Assembly (NCBI GenBank): GCA_964035575.1
Contig: OZ037838.1
Coordinates: 558,001 to 622,000 of the forward strand
Direction: 5' to 3'
Origin: Rhynchopus sp. YZ270_cl-10
Lineage: Eukaryota; Euglenozoa; Diplonemea; Diplonemida; Diplonemidae
Length of the DNA: 64,000 nt
Shown here: positions 1 to 11,604 of the stretch, in pieces
Position numbering within the stretch: the stretch's first letter is position 1
Layout of the letters: each line of letters opens with the position of its first letter
Program-made: the position numbers and the translations under genes
Notes under the pieces: generated by a model
Database searches by the model: none
Told to the model about the DNA's origin: nothing
The model's input: the letters and a program-made list of their open reading frames with translations, nothing else

Positions 1-1458
1 GGCGAGGACTGGGGTGCGGAAGCAGACACCATGCGACAAGTGTACATGACATATGTGCTGCCCGTGCTCACCTACGGGATAGGAGTGTGGGGACACGCAC
101 TGCCCAAGAAGAACCGAACCCATCTTGAGACCCTCCACCACGGCGCAGCCAGACTGATCACCGGCTGTCTACGCACCACAGCGACGGAGAACCTTCTCTG
201 GGAGGCGAACCTACGATCAATCGCTGAAATTGCACAAGCGGAAGGAGCAAAGCTGTACGAGCGCGCCAACCGCATACATGACTCGCCCGCGTACACCGCC
301 GTGCAGTCAACCAAAAAACACTCCAACACTACATGGCTTAGAGCAGCCACGAACACCGTTGAGGAAACAAAGATGTACACTCAGCACACAACTCGGAGCA
401 CCATTGCGCTCCACTACCCTGTGCCCCCCTGGCAATGGGAGGAAGTACAGGATAAGCTTACGCTGCACCCCACCATCCCAGGAGTCCTCCGAGCGGACTC
501 TAAACAAACCAAAGAGGAAGCTCTGGAAAAAACGCAGGAGGCCCTCGACAAGCTACCCCAGTACGACTACAGCACGTACACCGACGGATCACTGTCCGAC
601 ACGAACATCGGCGGGGCGGGATGTGCAGTGACGGACGCTGACGACAACATGATCCACGTCTTCGGCAAGGGGGCAGGCAGGCGATGCGTGGCCTACCAAG
701 CCGAGCAGACGGCAATCCGTGAGGCACTCACCGACCTTGCAAACCGCACCACTACCACCAAACACGCGAGAGTGGCGATCCTCACAGACAGCCAGTCCTC
801 AATCCGCGCCCTAGAGGGAGGACCACAGAAGGCTGTCGAGCATTCACTGCACGACATATGGCGTGCGATACACACACTCACGCGCAAAGGAGTACGCGTA
901 GACTTCCAGTACGTCCCAAGCCATATCGGCCTACCTGGAAACGAAGCTGCGGACAAAGAGGCAAAGCGGCACGCGAACGCCATGGTACCACAGCTGGAAC
1001 CCATAGCGATGATGACGGCCGCCTCTCAGATCAAGAGGGTGGCAGCGCAGCTCACCGTCACACCCACCGAAGACAGCGCATATGCGTGCCAGCACACCGA
1101 CGCCAAAGCGAAGACGAAGATACAACTCCGCCACCCGCAACTCCGCCCACAACGACTGACACGTAAGGGAGCGCGTGAGATGAGACTCCTGCGCACAAGA
1201 CGACACCCCCTCCTGTACACGGACAGGAGCCACAACGACACCCCCAACTGCAAGGCGTGCGGAAAGGCGAATGTGACGGCGAAGCACCTTCTGAAGCAAT
1301 GCCCCAAGCTCACCGACAAAAGAGCCAACCTGTGCAGCAACACCTCGTGGGGAACACTCCTCACACAACACCCAGCAGTGGTCCTGGAATTTTTGGTGTC
1401 CTCCGGATTGTCTGATGACACTCTGAGTGACCTTCTGAGGCCAACTGTAACGAACTGA
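1..1458 (+). CDS. LINE polyprotein, C-terminal part with RNase H and zinc knuckle
   Basis: The frame is open from base 1, so the protein enters from outside the window and only its C-terminal end is here. Counting from the Met at base 31, the first 45 residues resemble the thumb region that follows a reverse transcriptase domain (LPVLTYGIGVW). An RNase H domain follows at about 180-315 with the acidic set visible: YTDGS (Asp185), AEQTA (Glu225), LTDSQSS (Asp253), and VPSHIGLPGNEAAD (His298, Asp308). Near the C terminus there is a Cys-x2-Cys-x8-His-x4-Cys knuckle (CKACGKANVTAKHLLKQC). RNase H after RT plus a C-terminal knuckle is typical of I/ingi/R1-type LINEs. The role is target-primed reverse transcription. 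No break is visible in the part shown. This is the only clear plus-strand coding gene in the window. Confidence 0.85.
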   Translation, partial: GEDWGAEADTMRQVYMTYVLPVLTYGIGVWGHALPKKNRTHLETLHHGAARLITGCLRTTATENLLWEANLRSIAEIAQAEGAKLYERANRIHDSPAYTAVQSTKKHSNTTWLRAATNTVEETKMYTQHTTRSTIALHYPVPPWQWEEVQDKLTLHPTIPGVLRADSKQTKEEALEKTQEALDKLPQYDYSTYTDGSLSDTNIGGAGCAVTDADDNMIHVFGKGAGRRCVAYQAEQTAIREALTDLANRTTTTKHARVAILTDSQSSIRALEGGPQKAVEHSLHDIWRAIHTLTRKGVRVDFQYVPSHIGLPGNEAADKEAKRHANAMVPQLEPIAMMTAASQIKRVAAQLTVTPTEDSAYACQHTDAKAKTKIQLRHPQLRPQRLTRKGAREMRLLRTRRHPLLYTDRSHNDTPNCKACGKANVTAKHLLKQCPKLTDKRANLCSNTSWGTLLTQHPAVVLEFLVSSGLSDDTLSDLLRPTVTN

Positions 1459-1833
1459 AGAGAACACAACTTTTAGCTTTATTTGCTTTTACTTTTACAT
1501 TACTCATATCAACAAGAGGATACCAACAAAAAAAGAAAACATCAAGAGAACACACCGACCAGCATGTCAGCTGATCACGGGAACCTAAAAAAGGTTTCCA
1601 CTTTTGTCGTCAGGCCAGTGTCCTTAACGATGCTGCCACACCCTGAGGGGGAGGTGTGCTGTCTGTAAACCCTGTGTGGCAAACGGGGAGGTGACCTCCG
1701 TAAAACGGCAACCCGCACGTCCTAGATGTGAAAAACGGCACCAGCTGGGACACGGTCCCGGGTTTACTCTGGATAGAACAAAAAAGAGCGGCCACACTGC
1801 CTCGGCAGCGCTGAAGAGACGAGAGTGAATACC

Positions 1834-1867
<34 letters not shown>
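1..1867 (+). mobile_element. LINE (I/ingi-like) 3' end with poly(A) tail
   Basis: The ORF stops at 1456-1458 and is followed by about 380 bases of 3' UTR ending in a pure A run of about 27 (1841-1867). This is the mark of a retrotransposed non-LTR element. The 5' end is outside the window, so full length and target-site duplication cannot be judged. The open ORF and long pure A tail suggest a young insertion (inference). Confidence 0.8.
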
Positions 1868-1871
<4 letters not shown>

Positions 1872-2473
1872 AGGGCGAAATCATAAAAGTAGCGTACCGT
1901 GCGCCTGCGGCGCAAGCTTACTGTAAATTGTATGACATGGTACTGGGTACTTAACTCAAAAAAGTGGACGGCATCTAAAAATTTCCGCCTGCGGCGCGGC
2001 AGCCCTGACCCAGTTTCCCCCTTTTCTTGTTCAGTCGGCAGGATCACTTGGCCCTTACACTGATGTTGACCAAAAGCCAAGAACTTGTCCATTTCGTCAA
2101 ATTGACCCCACCACAGCGCGGACGGATTCCAAAAATCCCCCACGAACCAGCTTCTGCAGGGGCTTCGCGCGCGAAGCGCGCGAAAAATTTTGCAACCCGA
2201 AAAACACCTCACCCCCCCTATAGGGGAGTCCACGTAGTAGGAATTCCTTAAGAAACCGTGTCACAAACCCATTTTTTTGAGTTTTAGGTTAAGAAATCCA
2301 CTAAAATAGTCGTATTTGGCCCCAAAACCACCTCCCGATCACAAAAATATCTCATTAAAACCACAGACGACCTCAACAGAAGCTTTGTTCCTTAAAAAAA
2401 TCGTGTTTTTCTGAAAAAAAACACGAAAAATGTGTGACAAAAATGTGACGCTTATGTCACACTTATGTCACAC
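1868..2473. other. Non-coding stretch with GC hairpins
   Basis: No gene seen. It holds short GC-rich hairpins: TGCGCCTGCGGCGCA near 1902 and GCGCGCGAAGCGCGCG near 2166. Bases 2066-2130 are the reverse complement of 17310-17375 (CCATTTCG, GACCCCACCA), so this is probably an old copy of the same DNA element type. Bases 2430-2475 carry short GTCACACTTAT repeats. Confidence 0.5.
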
Positions 2474-2990
2474 TTAGCAAATCACACTTTCTAGTTCCAA
2501 AGAGTACCTGTAAAGCCCAAAAACCACTCCCATCATACTGGGGTGAGGTCCGAGGGTGGGAAAATATGCTTTTGGGGCTTTTTTGGCACCGATTTTCGGC
2601 CCCAGAAATAAAATTTTCTGGGAAAAGCATTCATTTTACCCTAAAAATACCCGTTTTTGGGGGTGTTTCCAACATACCAACCCTGAAAAAAATCACCAGA
2701 AAAGTCACCGCAGGCCAGAATTCGGCTCGGAATGGATGCGGGGACATCCAAATAGGCAGAAAACCATACTTTCCAGTAAAAAAAACGCTTTTTTCTGGCC
2801 TGTGAGATGCCCCCCTCCGATGTCACACTTATGTCACACTTAGTGTCACACTTATGTCACACTTATGTCACACTTAGCAAATTACACTTTCTAGTTCCAA
2901 AGAGCACCTGTAAAGACCCAAAAACCATTCCCATCATATTGGGGTGAGGTCCGGGGGTGGGAAAATATAGTTTTGGGGCTTTTTTGGCAC
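2474..2990. repeat. Direct repeat of about 118 bp, spaced 399 bp
   Basis: Bases 2474-2590 and 2873-2990 are near-identical: both start CTTAGCAAAT and run through TCTAGTTCCAAAGAG to GGGGCTTTTTTGGCACC. Each is preceded by GTCACACTTAT iterations (2430-2475, 2818-2872). No coding signal. Confidence 0.75.
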
Positions 2991-3028
2991 CCCCAGGAGG
3001 CTACGCTAAATCTCGTAAAAATCGCAAA

Positions 3029-3472
3029 ACCTGAAAAAACCTGCAGAATTTTTGGGGCTTTTTTAGGCAAAAAATAGTGAGGGGAGTTGGGTCCAGTCAT
3101 AGGGGGCATAGCATATTTTTTGTAAAATTCTTCAAAAAAACGAGGATTTTTGCTGGGCACAATGCAAATTTCAGAAAAATCCCAATTTTCGACTGGTCAT
3201 ATTTGGAGCAAATTATGGCCCACCCACCCCGATTTTGTGTCAAAAACCGACTTTGCTCAGAAGTTGTGAGAGGTCCTCCCCTACACTTATTTTCATAAAA
3301 GTGGATCTGGTGGCGACTTGCAGAGCAGTCGTTGCGACACCGCGACAGAGGTTCCAATTCCATTAGCTATTTCCCTGTTCAAGGCTACCAATCCGACACA
3401 AACCACACGATGGAGTGGCCGGACCCTATTGGCCGGACCCCGAGTCAGCCCGGCGGACTCGGGGTGAGCGCT
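3029..3472 (+). repeat. Left arm of a long-distance inverted duplication
   Basis: This 440 bp segment is the reverse complement, with small differences, of 8262-8718. Shared landmarks are CCACCAGATCCAC/GTGGATCTGGTGG, the CGACACCGCGACAG box, and GGCCGGACCC near the inner end. Its outer side adjoins the 118-bp direct repeats. No coding signal. Confidence 0.75.
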
Positions 3473-3750
3473 CAGTCCGGATTGGACTGAGTACCCCGCG
3501 CGGACCCTATTTAGGGTACCCCGGTGCGTTGCACCACAACCGAGTGTGAGCAATGACACAAGGGGGTATGACTAGTTGCATGACAAGACTAAATAATGAC
3601 AAGGGCCTAACGCCACTCATTATATACAGGAGTCTTGTCGTTAGTTAGTCTTGTCATGTAACTGGTCATGCACCTTGTCATGGCACATGTCACTTTACAT
3701 GTAAAGTACATGTAAAAAAAGTTACATGGAAAGCACATGTAAAAGCGCAT
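3473..3750. other. Non-coding spacer with ACATGT runs
   Basis: No gene. Near 3595-3740 there are many short CATGT/TTACATGT words and TAGTCTTGTCATG repeats, which look like the seed sequence of the adjoining GTCAT array. Confidence 0.5.
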
Positions 3751-4525
3751 GTCATGTCATGTCATGTCATGTCATGTCATGTCATGTCATGTCATGTCAT
3801 GTCATGTCATGTCATGTCATGTCATGTCATGTCATGTCATGTCATGTCATGTCATGTCATGTCATGTCATGTCATGTCATGTCATGTCATGTCATGTCAT
3901 GTCATGTCATGTCATGTCATGTCATGTCATGTCATGTCATGTCATGTCATGTCATGTCATGTCATGTCATGTCATGTCATGTCATGTCATGTCATGTCAT
4001 GTCATGTCATGTCATGTCATGTCATGTCATGTCATGTCATGTCATGTCATGTCATGTCATGTCATGTCATGTCATGTCATGTCATGTCATGTCATGTCAT
4101 GTCATGTCATGTCATGTCATGTCATGTCATGTCATGTCATGTCATGTCATGTCATGTCATGTCATGTCATGTCATGTCATGTCATGTCATGTCATGTCAT
4201 GTCATGTCATGTCATGTCATGTCATGTCATGTCATGTCATGTCATGTCATGTCATGTCATGTCATGTCATGTCATGTCATGTCATGTCATGTCATGTCAT
4301 GTCATGTCATGTCATGTCATGTCATGTCATGTCATGTCATGTCATGTCATGTCATGTCATGTCATGTCATGTCATGTCATGTCATGTCATGTCATGTCAT
4401 GTCATGTCATGTCATGTCATGTCATGTCATGTCATGTCATGTCATGTCATGTCATGTCATGTCATGTCATGTCATGTCATGTCATGTCATGTCATGTCAT
4501 GTCATGTCATGTCATGTCATGTCAT
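3751..4525. repeat. Pentanucleotide microsatellite (GTCAT)155
   Basis: About 155 uninterrupted copies of GTCAT over 775 bp. Because 5 is not a multiple of 3 and the unit gives no stop, all frames stay open and give artefactual proteins. The purity implies recent expansion (inference). Confidence 0.95.
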
Positions 4526-6663
4526 TTTACTTCACCGTCGTGTATACTCCGGACACGGATACCCACACAGAATACACGGTTACCCAGACATCTGTCAGGC
4601 AATCACTGATTCACTTAACACAGGTCGGGCAGGTGCTGCCTGCCCATCCTCTTTTTCCTGTCTGCTATCGATTCCAGGTTCACAAGGGATACACAAAACC
4701 ACACAAAGCGCGATCGCGCTTCTTCGGCAAAGTGTCGAAATCAGTGCGTCACACGGCCCCTCTAAGCCAGTGATGGCCGCAGACGTGTATGCGTCTGCGG
4801 ACGCTGCAGGTTTTCTCTTAGTGGCTAAGCCAGGGGACCTGAGGTTCAACACCGTTGGGGGCGGGAAAGTGTCGGGGACACTGTATGGGCGGTTCTACGA
4901 CAAGTCCGCTCTAAAACCCTTGTAGACGCGGTGGAATGACAGTAAAGGCAAAGCGCCGCATCCACTAGTGGGCCTGCCGAAGGTGTCCTCATTGGTGATG
5001 GGAGACTGGGTCTAGGAAACCGAGAAAAGGCGACGTGTGGTGTATTAGGTGCCCGCATGCAAATGTGGACTCTGAAGAAGATAAAGAAGACGAGGCACAT
5101 GCGGGGGCAGTGCTATAGTCGAGTCTACGACCGGGCGTGTCTAGTACAGGGCTATTGTAGACTGAGCTGCAAGACCAAGGGTAGGAATTGGGCATTGCCA
5201 TCTCTGAAAGTCATACGAGGTATTTTTTTTCAAAGGGAGGGACCGGGTGAGGCAGTGACGGCAGATCTGATCCATCATTTACGCCAGAATAATTTCCCTT
5301 AACTTTGATCACTCCCCGACCCATTGATGGGCACCTAAGCGCATGACATTGGTCACTACGATCCAAATACGGACTAAAGGTGACCACGTTGTCTTGGTTT
5401 AGCTGTATGCAAACACAATTACCCTACACAATGCCTGGGTACCAAAGCCCGCCTGCCCTGGGACAGGGCTGCGGACACCCCGTCACTTTCCGTGGACTTT
5501 GACTGGAGCCGGCTCCCCTCGAGGGCGCCTCCGTCGTGGAAATACGGCCCTGAGCGACACACTGCTTTTCTTGCGTGGCTGAGGTCTGTTGAGGACAGCA
5601 ACAGTTGCATCAGCAACATTGAGCTGGGTATTAGCTTTGAGGTATACTCAGGCATCTCGCTGCGACAGTGCAAACAGGTCGCCCATGCCCTGTCTGTGCG
5701 TGAGCGGGGGAAGGCGATGTCCCTCTGGCTTCGATGGTTCCGGAAGCACTGCGCCGAGAACAAGCTGGACTGCCCCGTTCCCGGAGAGAAAAGTGACGAT
5801 GCTGCACTGCCTACGGCCTATCGGTGCACCTCCGGTCTGGTGGGCACACTCCACGTGCCAAACTCTGCGCCGGCAGCATCGCCACTATCCTGAAGTACCT
5901 GACGAGGTCCATCAGTTCCCTCTCCGACCGTGACTGGGGCACCTGCCCCCTCCCCGCCTACAACACCACCATCACTGCGCGTGCCGCTCAGTGGACCTCG
6001 CCCTGACGACGCCTGCGTAACAATACCGCCACCCCTGCCACCCCTACAAGCCTTGTTCGACGGGGAACGCCAAGGCAGTGCATCACCATCGTGACCCCTC
6101 CCGTACTACCAGAACCTGAGCCGCCTGCACTGCCTGATACAGTGCCCGACAAACCACCCACAGGTGACCCTGAGCCTGGTCCCACCGCCACAAAAGGGCG
6201 TCAATCAAAAAGAAAACGCTCAACTTCCCCCGAGCATGAAACAAGAATAAAGCGGACTAGAACCGCCTACCCACAACGTCTGCTTCGCCCCCATCTGATG
6301 ATGGACCGGTGGGGAGCAACCTTAGCGTCATCAGTGTGACATCTCCCACACAGGAGAGATCATCAGCGTGTTCATCAGCGGTTACTAAACAGCGTTTTGA
6401 AAAGTGGAGTTCATCCTCGGGTGTCCACACTAAGACAACCCAGTTTTCAAAATATAAAACTGAACACCGGGGAGAGGAGCAGGGTAGCCCTGCCGCCTCG
6501 CGGCAAACTGGGTAGTGCTTTCGCACCGTTCACACTTGTACTGAATATGCGAGACGTCTTCCCAGACCCACGTCACGTCGATAACTCCAGCGCCGAGTTG
6601 TACGCACTGCCGATGCTGGACACCAGAGTGTTGTCCTGCATGGGGCTGTCAGATGGCACATGA
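4526..6663 (+). mobile_element. Decayed retroelement-like coding region, family uncertain
   Basis: Several plus-strand open segments lie here (4526-4925, 5492-5893, 6091-6339, 6397-6663). The best, 5492-5893, has W/L-rich helical text (FLAWLRSVEDS, ISNIELGISFEVYSG, RWFRKHCAENK) that reminds me of C-terminal regions of retroelement polyproteins in protists. 6091-6339 is proline/acid rich with a basic stretch (KRKRSTSP). I cannot assign a family. It looks old and broken. Confidence 0.3.
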
Positions 6664-6735
6664 GAGCAAGTAGTAACGATGCAAGCACAAAAACACCTCC
6701 ATTTGGAGTTCCCGTTAGGTATGCACTAGAGTTCC

Positions 6736-6866
6736 GAGCTGCGCCGCAGGCCCCCAATTGCATAGGGGGGTCTGGGGGGCGTATGCTTTACGCCCCCCAG
6801 TGGGGGGTTTGGGGGGCAAAGCCCCCCAATGGGGGGTTCGGGGGGCGAAGCCCCCCGGCGATTTTT
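6736..6866. repeat. Cluster of G-rich/C-rich hairpins
   Basis: Perfect hairpins such as GGGGGGCAAAGCCCCCC (about 6815) and GGGGGGCGAAGCCCCCC (about 6841), and GGGGGGCGTATGC followed by GCTTTACGCCCCCC (about 6775-6800). The G runs also make this a strong G-quadruplex candidate. No coding signal. Confidence 0.75.
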
Positions 6867-7019
6867 TTTGGCCTGAAATTTGCCTTTGCCAAAATCAAAA
6901 ATGAGTTTTGTGAAGGAATTTGCTAAGGAAAACACCCAATAATAGGCCACTGTAGCAGTGCATATGATTCACCCACAGATGCTCAAAACATCAAAATTTT
7001 GCCGTTTTTGAATTTTTCG

Positions 7020-7470
7020 GTGCACAAGGTCCCAAGGTCAGGCCCAAAAAAAAAAATTTTTTTTCCAGGCTTGAAAAAGTAGTTGTCAAATTTTTCAAAA
7101 AAAAAATTTTTTTTTGAAAAAATTTTTCTCGACATCTACTTTTCCAAGCCTGGGAAAATACCGGTAGGGGTACGTCGTAGAGTAAAAACCAATGCAGGAA
7201 AATACCAGTAAAATATCAGTTTTTCTCAGGCTTGGAAAAGTAGTTGTCGAAAAAAAAATTTTGGGAAAAAAAAATTTTTTTTTCGACAACTACTTTTCCC
7301 AGCTTGGAAAAAAAACTGATATTTACTGGTATTGACTGGTATTAACTGAGATTTGACGTAGCCTCCTATAGTGAAACACCCGTTATTTTTTTCAGGCTTG
7401 AAAAAGTAGATGTCGAAAAAAAATTTTTCGTCGAAAAAAAAAAATTTTTTTTTTTGGACCCTCGGACCAC
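7020..7470. repeat. Alternating-orientation repeat (CAGGCTTGGAAAAGTAG)
   Basis: At least five copies of a 25-30 bp module, CAGGCTTGRAAAAGTAGWTGTC followed by an A9-T9 tract, occur in both orientations (about 7062, 7130, 7225, 7285, 7395). The region can fold into several cruciforms. No gene. Confidence 0.7.
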
Positions 7471-7661
7471 CTGGCGGGGCCTGTGTTGAAGAAATGTTGA
7501 AAAAAAACCGAAAATTTGGGCTCAAATGGGCATTTTCATGCAGGACCTCTGAAATGTGAATGATTCGTTTTTTTGGCAGAGAAGTGCGTTTTAGGTGCCC
7601 ACAGATGGTCAAAACATCATTTTTTTTGTGTTTTTGGCATGTTTGGACACCCAAGGACCCA

Positions 7662-7948
7662 CTGTGTACCTGTGTACCTGTGTACCTGTGTACCTGTGTA
7701 CCTGTGTACCTGTGTACCTGTGTACCTGTGTACCTGTGTACCTGTGTACCTGTGTACCTGTGTACCTGTGTACCTGTGTACCTGTGTACCTGTGTACCTG
7801 TGTACCTGTGTACCTGTGTACCTGTGTACCTGTGTACCTGTGTACCTGTGTACCTGTGTACCTGTGTACCTGTGTACCTGTGTACCTGTGTACCTGTGTA
7901 CCTGTGTACCTGTGTACCTGTGTACCTGTGTACCTGTGTACCTGTGTA
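7662..7948. repeat. Octanucleotide microsatellite (CTGTGTAC)36
   Basis: About 36 pure copies of an 8-bp unit containing the palindrome GTAC. It is open in many frames and gives false ORFs on both strands. Confidence 0.95.
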
Positions 7949-8261
7949 TTTGGCAAAGACAGTCAGCAAGCCTACATGCTAAAAGTGCGGAAAAAGTGCG
8001 AATAGGTGCGGAAAAAGTGCGAGAAAGTGCGAATCAGACCCCTTCAGCCACACCAAAAAAGTTTAAATTCCCTCCATTACACTCCATTACACCCCATTAC
8101 ACATGAATTACGCCGTGCCCGGGACACCCCAATTTTTTTTGCACCCTCTTTCAAAATTTGGCCGGACAGACCTCAGATTTAGGATATGCCCTGAACTCTT
8201 GACAAAAAAATCCAAAAAAACAACGAATTGCTAAGAAAAGTAACCGGGGTATGCTGTGGAA
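7949..8261. other. AT-rich spacer, nothing recognised
   Basis: Short repeats only (GTGCGGAAAAAGTGCGA-type words near 7985-8030; CCATTACAC triplet near 8075-8100). No gene seen. Confidence 0.5.
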
Positions 8262-8718
8262 AACCTCAGTCCGCCGGGCGGACTCGGGGTCTGGCCAAAA
8301 GGGTCCGGCCACTCCACCGTGTGGATTTTGTGTGTGATTGGTATCCTTGAACAGGGAATAGCTAATGGAATTGCAACCTCTGTCGCGGTGTCGCGACGAC
8401 TGCTCTGCAAGTCGCCACCAGATCCACTTTTATGAAAATAAGTGTAGGGGAGGACCTCTGGTTTACGAAATCGTAGGCACTTCTGAGCAAATGAAGTCGG
8501 TTTTTGACACAAAATCGGGGTGGGTGGGCCATAATTTGCTCCAAATATGACCAGTCGAAAATTGGGATTTTTCTGAAATTTGCATTGTGCCCAGCAAAAA
8601 TCCTCGTTTTTTTTGAAGAATTTTCCAAAAAATATGCTATACCCCCTATGACTGGACCCAACTCCCCTCACTATTTTTTGCCTAAAAAAGCCCCAAAAAT
8701 CCTGCAGTTTTTTCAGGT
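8262..8718 (-). repeat. Right arm of the long-distance inverted duplication
   Basis: Reverse complement of 3029-3472. It contains a small extra segment near 8460-8490 (GGTTTACGAAATCGTAGG) absent from the left arm. The two arms enclose the GTCAT and CTGTGTAC arrays, so the 3.0-8.7 kb block could be one large foldback element or a local inversion-duplication. Confidence 0.75.
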
Positions 8719-9917
8719 TTTTCCAATTTTACGACATTTAGCGGACCCCCCATTGTGATTTTTTTTTTTGAGATTTTTTCAAAAATCGACTTGTTTTTGG
8801 TAAAAATCACGAAATTTTGGGTTCGCGGAACCGCGTTTTAGACCCCCCTAGATGCTCAAAAGTGCCAAATTTTAACTTTTAATGACCTCAAATCGTCGAA
8901 ATTAGCCCAATATAGGGGCCAAAAAAAAAAAATTCGAGGGTCTAGGTATGGAGAGCGAGCACCTTAGAAGGAAGATCGTACGTAAATTTTTGTGTGTACA
9001 ATTGTACACCCGGTCTGCCGGTCTTTTTCGAGGGTGGGTAGGACCGGCCCTTATAGCCGGTAATCCTTAAGAGCCGGTCTTTTTACGGACCCTAAAGACC
9101 GGCTAAAGACCGGCTATACACACTAATTACGTGTCTGGTCGTTGCCGGTCTATTTACGGATCCCCCATAGACCACCCTAATTATTATGAAACTCTTAGTC
9201 AGTCACTGCTATAGCCATTAACCCAGGGAGCATAGCTAGTGCAAGAAATTCGACTTCGGGATCCGGAAAGTCTGTCCTCTGCTTGCGGAGGACTAGACAC
9301 AAGAAAATATTGCGTTCCCCCAGAAACCAGTTTTTGTCACAGTAATTTTTGCCCAGGGCATGCTCTTGAAGCATGGCGGCTTGGTGTGAGAAGGGGCAGT
9401 GTATTGTTTTGTTCTAGATTTCAACGGTTGTTAGAACGAGTCAAGTGGATGCTTATCTAAACACTGACTTTAGTACAGACCCGAGAGATCACACATGACT
9501 TTGAGGAAAGAACAAAGCAATGCATCTGTACCCGCACGCCAGGTTGTAGTTACTTCAGGATTTTCTTAAGTTTGCATGAAAGAGAAGGGGGCGAAACCTT
9601 TGTATACGTTTACGACGAAGGTAGTAGCCTAATGACAACCATGTGGTGGCTGTAATTCACATCCCTTAGAATTACCAGAATTCAGCCTTTGTTGAAGTAA
9701 CGTGCATACTTGTATGTGCGTGTCACGCTTCTCCACCCTTAAATGGGTGCACGTGCACGAAGATTAGTAGGCAAGTGGTAACCCTTCTCGACTAGTGCAA
9801 ACTTAAGAATTTTCTGATGGAACTTATCAAAATCGATTTTCTCACCCCAAACACCCGCAACACCCCACCTGCTACTTCGGTAGCCTGTGTTGTTGGGAGT
9901 TGGTTCTCATGTTGATC
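8719..9917. other. Non-coding; AGACCGG repeats
   Basis: No gene recognised. Bases 9008-9170 carry several CCGGTCTTT / AAAGACCGGCT words in both orientations. A minor plus ORF at 9239-9460 has no family features. Confidence 0.5.
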
Positions 9918-10141
9918 CCCAGTGTTTTGCACTGCTTCTTCTGAGCCCAACGCTGTTTGGCCTGTCGACGTACTAAATACGAAGACAGGGCGGCGGTGCC
10001 AACAATTTTCCGATGATGTAACGTTTATCTGATTGATTTATCGTTTGCTATACCTTTGTGCTACTTCATGCACACCCAAGAAAGGTTATTGAACGGTACT
10101 TTCAAGCGATACTTCGTTATGTCATTGGGGGTACCTGGGTA
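9918..10141. repeat. Dispersed repeat D, copy 1
   Basis: Nearly identical to 16577-16803. Shared words are GCACTGCTTCTTCTGAGC, CTGTTTGGCCTGTCGACG and TTCAAGCGATACTTCG. It ends at a GGTACCTGGGTACC palindrome. No ORF is conserved between the copies. Confidence 0.8.
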
Positions 10142-10246
10142 CCTGGTGCCTGTATTTTGACAGGTGGTACCTGTCAAAATGACAGGTGCCACCTGTCAAG
10201 AATTTTCACCTGTCATTTTACTAGTAAAATCACCTGTCATGGCCAT
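10142..10246. repeat. Cluster of GACAGGT/ACCTGTC palindromes
   Basis: The 7-mer GACAGGT or its complement ACCTGTC recurs about six times within 100 bp, forming nested hairpins (GACAGGTGGTACCTGTC; GACAGGTGCCACCTGTC). Confidence 0.75.
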
Positions 10247-10347
10247 AACTAGTCCGTCGTGTAGTTGTACGCTTCCACCAACACAAAAAAAATTATCTCC
10301 AAACAAACATGGACCTATCATCCCAGTTCCCCTCCCCTGGTCACACG

Positions 10348-11411
10348 TCACTCACTGTTGTGTGGGTACAGATGTCTTGTCGCAATGACGCCATCTCGTT
10401 GCATGACCACAACAACACGTGAACACGGTGATATCGCAAAGGACGTATCTGAGTTATGCCGCATCACACGCACACAGGACGTTGTCACCACATCATACTG
10501 GTGCAGCACGTGTGTAGTCCTCACCACAAGGTACTTCCCACACGGGGTGAACTGCATGTCCCTGACACGCCCACCCACATCAACACTGCGAAGAGCCGCA
10601 CCACTCCAATCATAGAGGTGCGCGATACCAGAGACCGCCACAGCACAGACAGAGGCAGACCGTGAAAGCGCCACTGGACACCACCTACCCTCAGGCACAC
10701 ATGCCACAGCTTCACCTGTTCACATCCCAGAGACGTGCGTTCCTCTCAGTGTAGGAGGAGGTGATCACCCACCCACCACAGTGCGATACTGCCATTTTCG
10801 TGCACCCTTCGTGCGAGAGAGAGCGGAGCAACGTCAGGTCTTCGTCATACACAGAGACGACGTTGTGGCCCTTCGAGACAACAACACTGCCACACGCGAC
10901 CACTGACTCTGAAGTTCCGTCGACTTTGCGGACCACCTCCCCACCCGGAAGCGCAACCTCGAGAAAGTAATCCCCACACGCCAGGTAGCAGCGTGTCTTG
11001 CACTGCGAGATGGCAGGTGGACCGTACACTTCACTGTCCACTTCAAACGAGAAGACAGTTTCAAAGGTTTCTGTGTCGAAGCCACCAACATTCCTAGCAT
11101 AAATATATACGCAGAGCGTTCCACAACGCGACAGCGACAAGGTTCCCCTCTGCATTGCACTGTACTCAGCAGGACACTTGATGTCGGCAAAGCGGCGGGC
11201 AAGCACGACCTGCACCCCTGCATCAAACGCAGTGTCCTGCAGACGGCACGTCCCCTCCAGCACCTGCGTGCCGATGCGCATCTCGACAGACGCAGGCGAC
11301 AGCAAGCGCCGTGCACGCAACCTCCTTTGCCGCTGCAACGTCCGCCTCGCACGGCACCTCCACTGTCGCAGTCACGCCTGACTCTTCCAGCACAAAGGTC
11401 ACATCCATCAT
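10348..11411 (-). pseudogene. W1: UBL-WD40 family member, frameshifted
   Basis: Full-length relative of W2 by content, from MMDVTFVLEESG to HLYPHNSE, but in three frames. The ubiquitin-like domain loses frame near 11300, where GA is missing relative to every other copy, and the frame changes again near 10713 after the blade ending ARLWDVN. The remaining sequence is well kept (FDTETF, CKTRCYLAC, LYDWSGAALRSV), so decay is recent. Five-prime flank type a; 3' flank has only two G4 tracts plus a GGG. Could be expressed as fragments, but is best read as a pseudogene and possible conversion donor (inference). Confidence 0.8.
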
Positions 11412-11577
11412 ATTGTTAAGGGTTCTGTTGTGTTTGATGTGATGGTTGGTGGTGTCACTTCGCAACGACAAATAAGAAGGTTGGTGGGTTAAATTCGCGT
11501 TCCTGCAACAAGACAAAAGGGGGTTCTTGTGTCTTGGGTTGTTGTTTTGCTGGTACCCTGGGGTATATTCATCACCA

Positions 11578-11594
11578 CCCTCCCTCCCCTCCCC
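11578..11594 (-). promoter_or_regulatory. G-quadruplex motif after W2 stop
   Basis: GGGGAGGGGAGGGAGGG on the coding strand, about 10 nt past the W2 stop. Four G tracts with single-A loops predict a stable parallel quadruplex in the mRNA 3' UTR. Confidence 0.65.
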
Positions 11595-11604
11595 TGGTCA
11601 CACA

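Noticed and set aside
3726-4925. 399-aa MSCHV-repeat protein and overlapping frames
   Set aside because: Translation of the GTCAT microsatellite. All frames are open because the unit lacks stops; no composition or context supports a protein.
7226-8106. Repetitive VHRYTGTQ and CVPVYLCT proteins
   Set aside because: Translations of the CTGTGTAC array on both strands.
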